A stretch of DNA of 64,000 nucleotides from Moorella sp. E308F (GCF_006538365.1 NZ_BJKN01000002.1:143266-207265), one strand, 5' to 3'. Shown: positions 8,701 to 18,326, counted from the first letter of the stretch. Program-made: numbers and translations. The notes: generated by a model from the sequence alone, not told the origin.

Positions 8701-9441
8701 TTACCACTTACCTTTGGTGGGCAAAAAGCGCCGGTAGACTTCTTCGTTAACAGCCAGCTCCAAAGAATCATTCAAGGGTGGCAGTTCGACTTCGCCATAA
8801 CGGCGCTGCAGGGCCAGCCGGAGGAGGTAATCGGCCAGGTGGGGGTTTTTACTCAATAAAGGGCCGTGGAGGTAGGTGCCGATAGCGTTCCGGTAGCGGG
8901 CACCTTCCGTCTGGTCGGTGCCGTTGTTGCCGTCGCCGTAAATTACCCGGCCCAGGGGCCGGGCACCTTGGAGGAAGGTGCGGCCGCCGTGGTTTTCAAA
9001 CCCTATCACCGGCCGGTCCGTACCCAACTCCTCCACCTGGATGGCAATATTGCCCTTCAAGCGCTTGTTCCCGGCCTCGGTATAGGCGGCAAAAAGGCCT
9101 AAGCCGGGTAATGTTTCCCCGGTGCTGGTGCGGTAATACTCGCCGAGGAGCTGGTAGCCGCCGCAGATGGCCAGGAGGGCCGCGCCTGCTTCCACCGCTT
9201 CCTTGAGCCAGGGACCTTTAGCAACTAAATCGGCACTGGCCACCCCCTGCTCCTGGTCGGGACCGCCGCCCAGGAAGAAAAGGTCATAGGCCTTAGGGTC
9301 CAGCTTATCCCTCAGGGAGATCTGGGTTACTTCTACCTCAATACCCCGCCACTCAGCCCGGCGGCGAAGGATTAAGACATTACCCCGGTCACCGTAGAGG
9401 TTAAGGAGTTCCGGATAGAGATGGCAGAGGCGTAACTTCAC
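8701..9441 (-). CDS. gatD: Lipid II isoglutaminyl synthase, glutamine amidotransferase subunit GatD
   Basis: A 246-residue CobB/CobQ-type glutaminase that hands ammonia to MurT for amidation of D-Glu in lipid II. The nucleophile Cys93 lies in AICGGYQLLG and the catalytic His192 in TYLHGPLL. LGGGPDQEQ precedes them, as in GatD. It overlaps murT by 41 bases, the usual murT-gatD arrangement, and ends the minus-strand murJ-murT-gatD block. The product is a cytoplasmic heterodimer partner. Confidence 0.93.
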   Translation of the reverse strand: MKLRLCHLYPELLNLYGDRGNVLILRRRAEWRGIEVEVTQISLRDKLDPKAYDLFFLGGGPDQEQGVASADLVAKGPWLKEAVEAGAALLAICGGYQLLGEYYRTSTGETLPGLGLFAAYTEAGNKRLKGNIAIQVEELGTDRPVIGFENHGGRTFLQGARPLGRVIYGDGNNGTDQTEGARYRNAIGTYLHGPLLSKNPHLADYLLRLALQRRYGEVELPPLNDSLELAVNEEVYRRFLPTKGKW

Positions 9442-10768
9442 TGACAGCCCCCCTTGCTTTAAGGATGCGGCGGTACAGGGCCAGGTTGGTATAGGTACAG
9501 AGAATCAGGCCTTCGTCGACTGGTTCTCCCAGTAAAAAGTTGACGCTTTCTTCCTGGTCGGGGATAACCTTCAGGTCCGCCTCTTTTACCCCCTGGTATT
9601 TGAGACAAAGGGCCATATCACCGGCCCGCAGGCCGGCACAGATAATCCGGTTGTAAGGAGCCTGTAACAAGGGACTGACGTCGGCATCCCACAGCCAGGA
9701 GACGTCGCGGCCGTCGGCAGCCAGGTCATTGATGGCCAGGAGATAGGTCGCTTTTCCGCGGCCGGCAGTCAGGGTCTTCAGGGCCACACTTAAGCCCGTG
9801 GGGTTTTTTACTAACATCAAGGTCAAATGTTTGTTGCCCAGGATAAAGGTTTCGGCCCGACCCTGGCCCGGGAGGAAGGTCGCCACCACCCGGGCAACGG
9901 TTGCCGGGTCAATCTTTAATAGCAGGGCGGCACTGGCAGCGGCCAGGACATTATAGACATTATAAATCCCCGGCATGGGGGTCCGGAGGGGCAGTTTGCC
10001 GGCTGGGCAAACAAGGTCAAAACGTGCTCCTCCGGAATTTAGCTCTAAATTCCTGACCTCATATTCCGCTGGTGGCCGGCTGTAGGAACACTGCGGGCAG
10101 AAATAATCCCCCAGGTGGCTGTAATGATAGTAATTAAACTCCAGGGGCCGGCGGCAGCGGGGACAGATATGGCCTTCCAGGACTTCGCTGGTTGTCGCCT
10201 GACTCCAGGGCGTCCGCGCCAGGCCAAAGTAGCGGACCCTCTTCCTTCCCCCGCCCAGGGAAGTGACCAGGGAATCATCGGCGTTAAGGACCAGGGTGGC
10301 CGTCGGGATGGCTGCCAGGGCGCGGCTGATGGCCGCTGCCAGTTGTTCCAGCTCATGGTAGCGGTCTAATTGATCCCGCAATAAATTCGTAATGATCATC
10401 ATATCGGCCTTGACCTGTCGGGTAACCAGGCCCAGGGTGCCTTCATCTACTTCCAGGACAGCAATTTCCCCCCGCCGGGCCAGGAGGGCCGTGGTTACGC
10501 CGGCGGGCATGTTGGCCCCTTCACTGTTATGAACCACCTTTAACCCGGCGGCCCGTAAAATTGAGGCCAGGAGGTTGGTGGTCGTCGTCTTGCCGTTGGT
10601 CCCGGTAACGATAATAACTTTCTCATACCTGGAGGCTAAACGGCCCATTAAATCCGGGTCAATTTTCAGGGCCAGATAGCCCGGCAGGGAGGTACCACCC
10701 CGTTGCAAAAGGCGGGATATAAATGCTACCAGGCGACCAGTCCAGATGGCCAGGAAGGTACGCAACAA
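9401..10768 (-). CDS. murT: Lipid II isoglutaminyl synthase subunit MurT
   Basis: A 455-residue Mur-ligase-fold enzyme that activates the D-Glu alpha-carboxylate of lipid II with ATP and amidates it with ammonia from GatD. Visible: P-loop GTNGKTTT (residues 56-63), central ligase motif LEVDEG, NADD, and a zinc ribbon insertion CPRC...CPQC at about 204-228, specific to MurT. The C-terminal DUF1727 region follows. It lies 16 bases downstream of murJ and overlaps gatD, consistent with one cell-wall operon. Confidence 0.93.
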   Translation of the reverse strand: MLRTFLAIWTGRLVAFISRLLQRGGTSLPGYLALKIDPDLMGRLASRYEKVIIVTGTNGKTTTTNLLASILRAAGLKVVHNSEGANMPAGVTTALLARRGEIAVLEVDEGTLGLVTRQVKADMMIITNLLRDQLDRYHELEQLAAAISRALAAIPTATLVLNADDSLVTSLGGGRKRVRYFGLARTPWSQATTSEVLEGHICPRCRRPLEFNYYHYSHLGDYFCPQCSYSRPPAEYEVRNLELNSGGARFDLVCPAGKLPLRTPMPGIYNVYNVLAAASAALLLKIDPATVARVVATFLPGQGRAETFILGNKHLTLMLVKNPTGLSVALKTLTAGRGKATYLLAINDLAADGRDVSWLWDADVSPLLQAPYNRIICAGLRAGDMALCLKYQGVKEADLKVIPDQEESVNFLLGEPVDEGLILCTYTNLALYRRILKARGAVSEVTPLPSLSGTP

Positions 10769-10784
10769 TTTCTAGGAACCTCCT

Positions 10785-12368
10785 TTAACCCATAGCGGCC
10801 TGGCTGCGGCGCAGGCGCCTGCCGAGAAGGCTTAAGAACATAGCCAGTTCCTCCATGCGTAACAACCAGGCCAGGCCGGCGTAACTCAAAACTCCCAGGG
10901 TAATCAGCAGGGCCAGTTCCAGTCCCTCCCGTACCAGACGGGGCCAGGTTACCGGGAGCAGAATATGAGCGGCCGCCAGGGTCAGGAGAAGGCCCATGAC
11001 CAGAGCTGCCAGGAGACTTTTTAAAGCAGTTTGCAGCAACCGGCGACCTTCCAGGGAATTTTGCACCTTGCGCCGCAGGTAATAGAGCAGCAGGGCGACG
11101 TTGACGCAGCCGGCCAGGGAGTAGGCCAGGGCCAGGCCGCGGATGCCGAAGGCCGGTCCCAGGGTAAAATTCAAGGCGGTACCCGCTGCCAGGGTAACCA
11201 GGCCGATCTTTAAGGGAGTTACCGTATCCTGGGTGGCATAGAAGGCCCGGCTCAAAATCTCATAGGCACCATAGGCTGTTATCCCCAGGGAGTAAAAGAC
11301 CAGAGCTTCGGTAGTGGCCAGGGTGTCGGCACTGGTAAAGCGGCCATGCTGGAATAGGACCCTCACCACCGGTTGCCCCAGGGCAATTAGACCCACCGTG
11401 GCCGGGATGGAGATGAAAACCACGGCCCTTAAAGAGCCCGACAGGTAACGGGTAAAGGAACGAAAATCCCCCTCCATGGCAATACGGGTCAGGGCCGGTA
11501 GAAGGGCAATCCCCATGGATGAAGCAAAGAGGATGGGCACCAGCACCACCCGGCTGGAGATAGTCAGGGCATTAATGGAACCCCGGGGCAGGTAGGAGGC
11601 AATGAAAGTCTGGTTAAAGAAAAGGTTTAACTGGGCAATGGAAAGGCCAATGGTTACCGGTAGCATTAGTTTAAAAATCCTGCGAATGCCTGGATGCTTA
11701 AGGTCCAGGACCAGCCGGTAGCGGGGCTTAAGGTGCCATACTCCCCAGACCTGCACCAGGAAATTCAGGGCCGCGCCAATCAAGGTGGAAATGGCAAAAG
11801 CGGCGATGCTGTATTTCTCAGCCAGGGCGAGGCCGAAAACTATAATGGCGGCGTTGTATACCAGGGGGCCGATGGCCGTGCCTATAAAGGATTGGTAGGC
11901 GTACTCTGTCCCCATTAAGACCCCATTCAGGCAGTGAAAGAGGATGGCTACCAGGACAATCCGGGTCAGGTAGGCGGTATACGCCACTTGATCGGCATCA
12001 AAGCCCGGGGCTATCAAGTGTATCAGCCAGGGAGTCCAGATCATTCCCAGGGTTACGGCAACCCCTACCAGGGTCAGGACCAGATTAAAGGCAATGCTTA
12101 CAGTCTGCCAGACGGCATCTTCATTCTCTTCCGCCAGGTAACTGGCCAGAACCGGGATAAAGGCCGAGCTAACCCCGCCTCCCACCAGGATTAAATAGAT
12201 GGTGTCCGGGATAACAAAGGAGGTATTGAGCATGTCGGTTAACTGGTTCTGGCCAAACAGAGCGGAAATAGCTGTATTGCGTAAAAAACCCAGAATCCGT
12301 GACACGCCGGCAGCCAGGCTCATGATAGCTACCGAGCGGGCCAGCCCCATTGTCCCTTGTTTTACCAC
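10785..12368 (-). CDS. murJ: Lipid II flippase MurJ
   Basis: A 527-residue polytopic membrane protein of the MviN/MurJ family in the MOP superfamily, which flips lipid II across the cytoplasmic membrane. The N-terminus (SLAAGVSRILGFLRN, then ALFG and SAFIPVLASYL) is typical. About 14 hydrophobic helices are visible and the length is normal. GTG start at 12368 follows AAGGAAG; ATG 12350 is an in-frame alternative. First gene of the block with murT and gatD, linking lipid II modification to export. Confidence 0.92.
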   Translation of the reverse strand: MVKQGTMGLARSVAIMSLAAGVSRILGFLRNTAISALFGQNQLTDMLNTSFVIPDTIYLILVGGGVSSAFIPVLASYLAEENEDAVWQTVSIAFNLVLTLVGVAVTLGMIWTPWLIHLIAPGFDADQVAYTAYLTRIVLVAILFHCLNGVLMGTEYAYQSFIGTAIGPLVYNAAIIVFGLALAEKYSIAAFAISTLIGAALNFLVQVWGVWHLKPRYRLVLDLKHPGIRRIFKLMLPVTIGLSIAQLNLFFNQTFIASYLPRGSINALTISSRVVLVPILFASSMGIALLPALTRIAMEGDFRSFTRYLSGSLRAVVFISIPATVGLIALGQPVVRVLFQHGRFTSADTLATTEALVFYSLGITAYGAYEILSRAFYATQDTVTPLKIGLVTLAAGTALNFTLGPAFGIRGLALAYSLAGCVNVALLLYYLRRKVQNSLEGRRLLQTALKSLLAALVMGLLLTLAAAHILLPVTWPRLVREGLELALLITLGVLSYAGLAWLLRMEELAMFLSLLGRRLRRSQAAMG

Positions 12369-12601
12369 TTTTGCGCTTCCTTTTTATTTGGCATTGTTGA
12401 CACACTACCTGTATTTTAATCCTTTAGGTTATAAAAAGGAAGCCTTAGGGTGACAGAATGTATAACGGAAAGGGGAGGCACGTTGACAGAGCGTACTCCC
12501 TGGAGGAAAAGGGATTTTCGGCCAGACTGGTTAAATAATTTAACCGGGAGGGGGAGATAATAACTTTCGAGCCAAACTATCTTTTTCAGGAGGAGATTTT
12601 T

Positions 12602-13168
12602 ATGGCAGCCCATTACGGCGCCCATGAAGTAATGGAAATCCATGAAGTTTTGAGCGACACTATCGATGGGATCAATCAATTCCAGTTATACCGCCCCCAT
12701 GTCAAAGATCCCCAGCTTCATTCTATCCTGGACAAGCAGCTGCAATTTATGACCCAGGAGTATAATAACATGGTTCAAGCCATCAACCAGCGCGGTATCA
12801 CCCAGGCGATACCTTACCGCATACCCCGAACGGCTGCCCCGGTTTACGGCTTAAATAACCCGGAAACCCAAAAGCCGAATACCTCCATTCAAGATATGGA
12901 TGACCGGGATGTAGCCAGCGGCATGCTGGGATGCCATAAGGCTTCAGCAGCCTTTAGAATGATGGCTTCCTTGGAATGTGCCGACTTGGAGCTGCGGCGC
13001 ATGATCCAGCAGGGGGCCATTAACTGCGCCGAGCAGGCTTATGAAGTATGGCAGTACATGAATCAAAAAGGCTATTACCAGGTACCGACCATGAAGGATG
13101 TAACGACAAGTACCATGATTAATGCTTACAGCCCAGCCAGTACAGGACAGATAAGGCAGTATCAGTAA
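12602..13168 (+). CDS. CotF-like spore coat protein
   Basis: A 188-residue protein of the CotF family, four-helix ferritin-like proteins of the spore coat or forespore. The N-terminal half (AHEVMEIHEVLSDTIDGINQ) and the C-terminal half (ASGMLGCHKASAAFRMMASLEC, then IQQGAINCAEQAYEVWQYMNQKG) are typical, with a Q-rich tail. ATG follows AGGAGG. A terminator lies at 13220. A degraded copy of its 3' end is found at 36584-36715. No recognised sporulation promoter could be assigned in the 230 bases upstream. Confidence 0.85.
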   Translation: MAAHYGAHEVMEIHEVLSDTIDGINQFQLYRPHVKDPQLHSILDKQLQFMTQEYNNMVQAINQRGITQAIPYRIPRTAAPVYGLNNPETQKPNTSIQDMDDRDVASGMLGCHKASAAFRMMASLECADLELRRMIQQGAINCAEQAYEVWQYMNQKGYYQVPTMKDVTTSTMINAYSPASTGQIRQYQ

Positions 13169-13219
13169 TAAACCGCGCTATTCTGGGCGCAACCGCTGTC
13201 CCCTTAGACATGCAAAAAC

Positions 13220-13252
13220 GCCCCGCCTGCTATTAGTAGGCAGGGCTTTTTT
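13220..13252 (+). terminator. Terminator of the cotF-like gene
   Basis: GCCC-C-GCCT pairs with AGGC-A-GGGC around a 9-base loop with one mismatch, then six Ts. Confidence 0.85.
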
Positions 13253-13565
13253 ATTCCAGTAGATTTCTAAGTCAATGTTAACTTCTCCATGGAGCTTATA
13301 AACCCTTGCAAGCTTTTCCCGCCCGGTGTAAACTATAACCAGTTCATCTAATCCAGTCAGATCATAATTAGAGGCGGGGCATCTTCCGCCCCAGCCAGAT
13401 GTTTTGCAGGCCTCTGAGGCCTTTATCGTCGCGGAAAGTCTTTATTATCTTAAGAACTTCTTAACATTTTCTTGATAACATCCTGAGACTCTTGGGGTAT
13501 GCTATTCCTAAACCAAGAAACAACAGGCCTGGTTGTTTCGAGAAAAAAGAAAGGGATGATGTAAG
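13253..13565. promoter_or_regulatory. Intergenic region with OmpR-type boxes and hairpins
   Basis: No gene seen. Two short hairpins lie at about 13372-13397 (GGGC/GCCC) and 13408-13424 (AGGCCT repeated around CTG). At 13449-13480 is a TTAAGAA/TTAACA/TTGATAACA series with about 11-base phasing, resembling direct-repeat boxes bound by PhoP/CssR-class OmpR-family regulators. The likely regulator is the response regulator encoded at 14311, so autoregulation of this locus is a reasonable inference. Confidence 0.45.
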
Positions 13566-14141
13566 GTGACGAAGGGCAAAAAGATACTGGCTGCTGTGGC
13601 GGCCCCCCTGGTGCTGGGAGGATTCCTGGTGGCAACCCAGCCCGGGTCTTCCCTGGCAGCCGACGGTACCCCGGTGCAGTCCACCCAGACTACTTATGGT
13701 CCAGGTTTAGGCTTGGGGTTGGGGCGAGCCCAGGGAGGGATGCTCGGTATACTCAGCAAAATCCTGGGCCTGGACCTGGCAGACTTAAGGGCCGAGCGCC
13801 AGGCGGGTAAATCCATAGCCGGGATTGCCGCTGAACACGGGATTAGTAAAGACCAGCTGGTAGACACGATAACTGCTGAACGGCAAAAGCTCCTGGATGA
13901 AAAGGTGGCCGCCGGCCAGATAACCCCGGAGCAGGCCAGTTACTGCCTGGAAAACATGAAGGAGAGGATTGGGCAGAACCTTGAACGGACGACAGTTGGT
14001 CCCAATGGCCAGGGCCGGGGCGGCTGGAAGGCCGGTGCCCCGGGCAATACCGGAGCACGCCAGGGGATGCAGGCCGGGCCAAGGGGGCGGGCCGGCCAGG
14101 GTGCAGGCTTTGGCCGCGGCCCGGCTAGCAGTCAACAGTAA
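13566..14141 (+). CDS. Small secreted Gly/Arg-rich protein
   Basis: A 191-residue exported protein of unknown function. A signal peptide (MTKGKK plus a hydrophobic core ending near SLAADG) is followed by a GLGLGLG stretch. Next comes a conserved-looking helical segment resembling YckD/DUF2680-type secreted proteins (LGLDLADLRAERQAGKSIAGIAAEHGI, with KVAAGQITPEQA), then a Gly/Arg/Gln-rich tail. GTG start. It lies directly before the two-component genes, with OmpR-type boxes upstream, so it is likely a target of that system, perhaps an envelope-stress or metal-binding factor. Confidence 0.75.
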   Translation: MTKGKKILAAVAAPLVLGGFLVATQPGSSLAADGTPVQSTQTTYGPGLGLGLGRAQGGMLGILSKILGLDLADLRAERQAGKSIAGIAAEHGISKDQLVDTITAERQKLLDEKVAAGQITPEQASYCLENMKERIGQNLERTTVGPNGQGRGGWKAGAPGNTGARQGMQAGPRGRAGQGAGFGRGPASSQQ

Positions 14142-14203
14142 CCTGTACGGGTAGTTTTAACCGTCCAGTTAAAGGTTTTCAGGAAGGTTCCCGTAGTTGT
14201 ATC

Positions 14204-14235
14204 TACCCAGGGGGATTACCCCCTGGGTATTCTTA
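14204..14235 (+). terminator. Stem-loop after the small secreted protein
   Basis: TACCCAGGGGG and CCCCCTGGGTA form a perfect 11-bp stem with an ATTA loop (14204-14229), followed by TTCTTAAAT. Likely a terminator or partial attenuator before the response regulator gene. Confidence 0.75.
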
Positions 14236-14310
14236 AATCAGGAGTAATAAAGGAAAAACACTGCTGGTAGCGAAACAGTTAATAACATAGCCTCCCCGGG
14301 GAGGAAAAGG

Positions 14311-15000
14311 ATGGATAAAAAGAAGATCTTAATCATCGAAGATGAAGAAAAAATAGCCACTGTTATCCAGCAATATTTACTCAAAGAACAGTTTGCAGTT
14401 TTAATAGCTGCTGATGGAGTCATGGGGCTAAAAAAAGCGCGCCAGGAAAAGCCCGACCTGATTATTTTAGATTTAATGCTGCCGGGCTTGAGCGGTCTCG
14501 ATGTCTGCCGGGAAATCAGGAAGGAAAGCCAGGTCCCTATCATCATGCTCACGGCTAAAGCTGAGGAAATAGACAAACTTTTAGGACTGGAGCTGGGAGC
14601 CGACGATTACATCACCAAGCCCTTCAGTTTAGCCGAGCTGGCGGCGCGTATCCGGGCCGTCTTGCGCCGTACCGGTGGCCAGGAACAGCCCAAAAATACG
14701 GTGCAGACCAGGGGCGATTTGACCATAGATTTTAGTGGCCTCCAGGTATACAAAAAGGGACAGCCCCTGAACCTTACTCCGACGGAATTCAATCTTTTAT
14801 CTGTTTTGTTCCGGCATCCGGGCCGGGTGTACAGCCGGTTGCAGCTCCTGGATGCGGCCCTGGGCGAAGCATACCAGGGATATGAAAGGTCCATTGACAC
14901 CCATATCAGCAACCTGCGCCGTAAAATCGAAGACGACCCGGCCAATCCTCGCTACATTCTCACCGTTTACGGTGTGGGATATAAATTTGGCGAAGGATAA
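14311..15000 (+). CDS. OmpR-family response regulator
   Basis: A 229-residue transcription regulator. The receiver domain has the acidic pocket ED near residues 10-11, phosphoacceptor Asp54 in ILDLMLPG, MLTAKAEE, and the Lys of GADDYITKPF. The C-terminal winged helix is typical (LTPTEFNLLSVL, then RSIDTHISNLRRKIEDDP and TVYGVGYKFG). It is followed 17 bases later by its histidine kinase. Probable target: its own locus through the boxes near 13450. Confidence 0.93.
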   Translation: MDKKKILIIEDEEKIATVIQQYLLKEQFAVLIAADGVMGLKKARQEKPDLIILDLMLPGLSGLDVCREIRKESQVPIIMLTAKAEEIDKLLGLELGADDYITKPFSLAELAARIRAVLRRTGGQEQPKNTVQTRGDLTIDFSGLQVYKKGQPLNLTPTEFNLLSVLFRHPGRVYSRLQLLDAALGEAYQGYERSIDTHISNLRRKIEDDPANPRYILTVYGVGYKFGEG

Positions 15001-15017
15001 ATTCCGGGCAGAAAAGG

Positions 15018-16445
15018 GTGAGCGGGTTGAAACTCAGGACCAGGTTATCCCTGGCCTTTATCATGGTAGTTCTCCTGGCGGTAGCGACCCTGGCGGTTGC
15101 CGTAGGCTGGGCCACCAGGACTTTCTTTCATGGGTACCTGGATGAGGTAGCCGGGAAACGCCAGCAGGTGTGGGCCGATTTTTTTACTGCTTATTACCGC
15201 GACAGAGGGGACTGGACCGGGGTCCAGGAGCTTTTTAATACACCATGGCATGGCGGCCGGGGCCAGGGCATGGTCCGGGGGCAGGGTATGGGGCGGGGCC
15301 AGGGGTTGGGCTGGGGTCGGACCGGTTTAGAAAGGGTGATCCTGGCCGATAGCAGTAGCCTTGTTGTTGCTGATACTTATGGGCTCAGGTTAGGTGAAAG
15401 ACTGTCCGAACAGGAATTGGCGCAGGGTACAGCGATTATCGTTGATGGCCAGAGGGTGGGTACCTTGTGGTTGACTACTACAACCCCACCGGGTGTCCTG
15501 TCCCAGGAAGACCTTTTTACCCGCTCCGTTACTGTGGCGATCATCCTGGCAGGTATAGCGGTATTAATCCTGGCCGGCCTGGCAGGCTTTTTCCTGGCCC
15601 GGCGGATAGCCGGGCCCTTGAGCAAACTTACAAAGGCAGTACATAGGCTGGCTGCCGGCGGCTGGGAACAGCGCCTAGTCCTAACCGGCGATGAAGAGAT
15701 TGTCCAGCTGGTGACAGCCTTTAACGACATGGCTGCCCGGCTGGAAAAATATGAGGCCATGCGCCGCAACCTGGTTGCTGATGTGGCCCATGAACTGCGC
15801 ACACCCCTGACCGTCCTGCGGGGTCAACTGGAATCCCTCCAGGCAGGAGCCCTGGAGGCAAAGCCGGAAGTAATAATGTCCTTGCATGATGAGATCCTGC
15901 GCCTCTCCCGGCTGGTTCATGATTTGCAGGAACTGAGCCTGGCCGAAGCGAAAAAACTCCCCCTGCACCAGGAAACTTTCAACCTGGTCGAGGCAGTGCA
16001 GAAGGTGTTGAATTTCTTCCAGGTTGAAGCTGAAGGTAAAAATATTGCTCTAACCCTCAATACTGAGGGACAGGAAATACAGGTAAAAGGGGACAGGGAC
16101 CGCCTTACCCAGGTCTTAATTAACCTCCTGGGCAATGCCCTGCGTTATACGCCCCCGCAGGGCCAGGTGGGGGTAACCATCAAGGAGAAGTCCGGCGAAG
16201 TTAGCGTTTCAGTGGCTGATACCGGCCCGGGGATCGCAGCTGCCGATCTCCCCTATGTCTTTGAAAGGTTTTACCGGCCCGATAAGTCCCGGAGCAGGGC
16301 CCAGGGGGGAGCGGGGCTGGGCCTGGCCATTGCCAAAGGTTTCGTTGAAGCCCATGGGGGGAGAATCTGGGTCGAAAGCCAGCCTGGCCAGGGTACCAGG
16401 TTTACCTTTACCATTCCGGTTACCCGCCATAATAGTTCTTCATAA
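15018..16445 (+). CDS. Membrane sensor histidine kinase (BaeS-like)
   Basis: A 475-residue kinase with TM1 at about residues 10-30, an extracytoplasmic sensor region to about 165, TM2 at about 170-194, HAMP, HisKA with His258 in DVAHELRTPL, and HATPase with N, G1 (DTGPGI) and G2 (GAGLGLAI) boxes. The sensor domain contains an odd low-complexity GQGM/RGQG run at residues 79-100, similar in composition to the tail of the secreted protein encoded just upstream. GTG 15018 used; TTG 15027 is an alternative. It pairs with the regulator at 14311. Signal unknown. Confidence 0.92.
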   Translation: MSGLKLRTRLSLAFIMVVLLAVATLAVAVGWATRTFFHGYLDEVAGKRQQVWADFFTAYYRDRGDWTGVQELFNTPWHGGRGQGMVRGQGMGRGQGLGWGRTGLERVILADSSSLVVADTYGLRLGERLSEQELAQGTAIIVDGQRVGTLWLTTTTPPGVLSQEDLFTRSVTVAIILAGIAVLILAGLAGFFLARRIAGPLSKLTKAVHRLAAGGWEQRLVLTGDEEIVQLVTAFNDMAARLEKYEAMRRNLVADVAHELRTPLTVLRGQLESLQAGALEAKPEVIMSLHDEILRLSRLVHDLQELSLAEAKKLPLHQETFNLVEAVQKVLNFFQVEAEGKNIALTLNTEGQEIQVKGDRDRLTQVLINLLGNALRYTPPQGQVGVTIKEKSGEVSVSVADTGPGIAAADLPYVFERFYRPDKSRSRAQGGAGLGLAIAKGFVEAHGGRIWVESQPGQGTRFTFTIPVTRHNSSS

Positions 16446-16622
16446 TTTTTCCATATATCCTATATTCCGCACCTCTAGTTATAATTTCCAGGATTTTGGG
16501 GGGCGTCCAAAATTAGGGTGTTAGCCTGATGATTTCCAGAAGGTTTTACGAAGAATTTCGGCGAAATAATGCGAACCAAGGTATTTTGGTCGTTTAAGTC
16601 TAAATTATTGGAGGCCAGTACA

Positions 16623-18182
16623 ATGCAGCAGAGCTACAAGTTAAAAGCTAGTCCCTTGAGTGAAAAATACTTACTAGAGCTTAAGTTTCCGGGAAACGGC
16701 GACAATATTGCTGATGCAGATCGTTTACGCCAAGCACTGGAAACCCAAATTGGCTGTCCCGTGATTATTCCTCTTGAGTTACTAAGGGAAATTCCGGCAA
16801 AGTTACGCCAGAATGATTGGAAGGTAACAGTAACTGTAGGCTACTACTGGCCTCCGGGGTGGGGGTTAGAACGACTGGCCGCCGAGTTAGTGGAACTAGG
16901 GCCGGGTTCTGACCGGTTAGGTCCCTTTGGCCTGGCGGTGGACTTGGGCAGTACCACTGTGGGAGGATATTTGTGGGATCTAGGTTCAGGTAAACTTCTC
17001 GCTGCTGATGGTGTGGCTAATGCACAGACGAGGCTTGGAGAAGATATCCTGACTCGTATTCATTACGCAGCTACTCCTCAGGGACTAGCAGAACTGCAGC
17101 AGTTAGCAAGCATGAGTATAAACAGGATAATTGATTTGGTGACCAAGCAGGCTAACATAGTACCGCAGGATATTACCGCAGGGGTAATCAGTGGTAATAC
17201 AACTATGGTGCATCTATTACTGGGTCTACCAACAGCAAATATCTGCCGGAATCCTTATGTACCTGTAGTTAACGCTCCGGGGTTTTTCCCGGCAGCAATG
17301 ATAGGTCTGGATCTCCACCCGCGAGCTCTCGTTTACCTTTTACCCAGCGTAGGTAGTTATGTGGGAGGAGACATCCTGGCGGGTATTTTAGCGAGTGGTA
17401 TGCACCGGCAAAAAGAGGTCAGCCTTTTGGCGGACATTGGTACCAACGGAGAAATGGTCTTAGGCAATCGAGAATGGTTGGTGGTAGCTGCTGGAGCAGC
17501 CGGCCCGGCCTTGGAAGGTGGGGTAGTAGCTTGTGGCATGCGGGCTGAACCTGGTGCAGTTTGTCAGGTTCGTATAGATCCGGATACAGGTAAGGTGACT
17601 TACCGCACTATTGGAGATGTACCCGCGCGCGGTATTTGTGGTTCAGGCATTGTGGATGCAATAGCTCAAGCGCTGCTAGCAGGGATCATTAATCAGCGAG
17701 GAGAATTACGTGAACCGCTTACTTCTCTAGTGGTTGTGCCGGCAGAGGAAAGCGCTACTGGCCAGCCCATCGAGCTCACTGCCGTAGACATCCAGCGGCT
17801 GTTGCGCACCAAAGCTGCAGCCAATGCCATCATGGCTACGCTGCTAGAGAGTGTTGGCTGTACTTTTGCCGATCTTAAGTACTTTTATGCTGCTGGTGCA
17901 TTTGGCGAGCATCTAGATATTGAATCAGCTATTACCCTTGGGCTATATCCCGACCTGCCGCGGGAAAATATCGTACGCTTAGGAAACAGTTCTGGTACAG
18001 GCGCCAGCCTGGTCCTTACTGACATTAATAAGGCACAGGAGTTAGAAGAAATAGCCCGGCGCGTTACGTATCTGGAGATGAACAATAGCCCGCAATTTAT
18101 GGCCCATTTTACCGCAGGCCTGTTTTTCCCCCACACCGACCTTGACCTTTTCCCTACTGTTAAAGCTCGCCTAAAACACTAA
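16623..18182 (+). CDS. RACo-like reductive activator of corrinoid proteins (ASKHA/DUF4445), no ferredoxin domain
   Basis: A 519-residue protein matching the DUF4445 part of RACo/RamA-type corrinoid activators, which use ATP to drive reduction of inactive Co(II) corrinoid proteins. Seen: GLAVDLGSTTVGGYLWDL, VISGNTTMVHLLLG, SYVGGDILAG, ADIGTNGEMVLG, GICGSGIVDA and YAAGAFGEHLD. The usual N-terminal 2Fe-2S domain with its Cys motif is absent, so electrons must come from another protein. ATG 16623 is chosen because GGAGG lies 8 bases upstream; an upstream ATG at 16569 lacks one. It probably serves the corrinoid protein encoded at 35084. Confidence 0.82.
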   Translation: MQQSYKLKASPLSEKYLLELKFPGNGDNIADADRLRQALETQIGCPVIIPLELLREIPAKLRQNDWKVTVTVGYYWPPGWGLERLAAELVELGPGSDRLGPFGLAVDLGSTTVGGYLWDLGSGKLLAADGVANAQTRLGEDILTRIHYAATPQGLAELQQLASMSINRIIDLVTKQANIVPQDITAGVISGNTTMVHLLLGLPTANICRNPYVPVVNAPGFFPAAMIGLDLHPRALVYLLPSVGSYVGGDILAGILASGMHRQKEVSLLADIGTNGEMVLGNREWLVVAAGAAGPALEGGVVACGMRAEPGAVCQVRIDPDTGKVTYRTIGDVPARGICGSGIVDAIAQALLAGIINQRGELREPLTSLVVVPAEESATGQPIELTAVDIQRLLRTKAAANAIMATLLESVGCTFADLKYFYAAGAFGEHLDIESAITLGLYPDLPRENIVRLGNSSGTGASLVLTDINKAQELEEIARRVTYLEMNNSPQFMAHFTAGLFFPHTDLDLFPTVKARLKH

Positions 18183-18326
18183 TAGGACGTGTCCTGAACC
18201 AGTTTTCGCCACAGCAAAACTTTATATCGTGTATAAGATAAACTGATTGGACGTACAATCTTTTCTATGTTACATTCTTTTTGTAGGTTACACCCTTAAT
18301 GAAGTAAAGTAAGGAGAAGAGCAATT

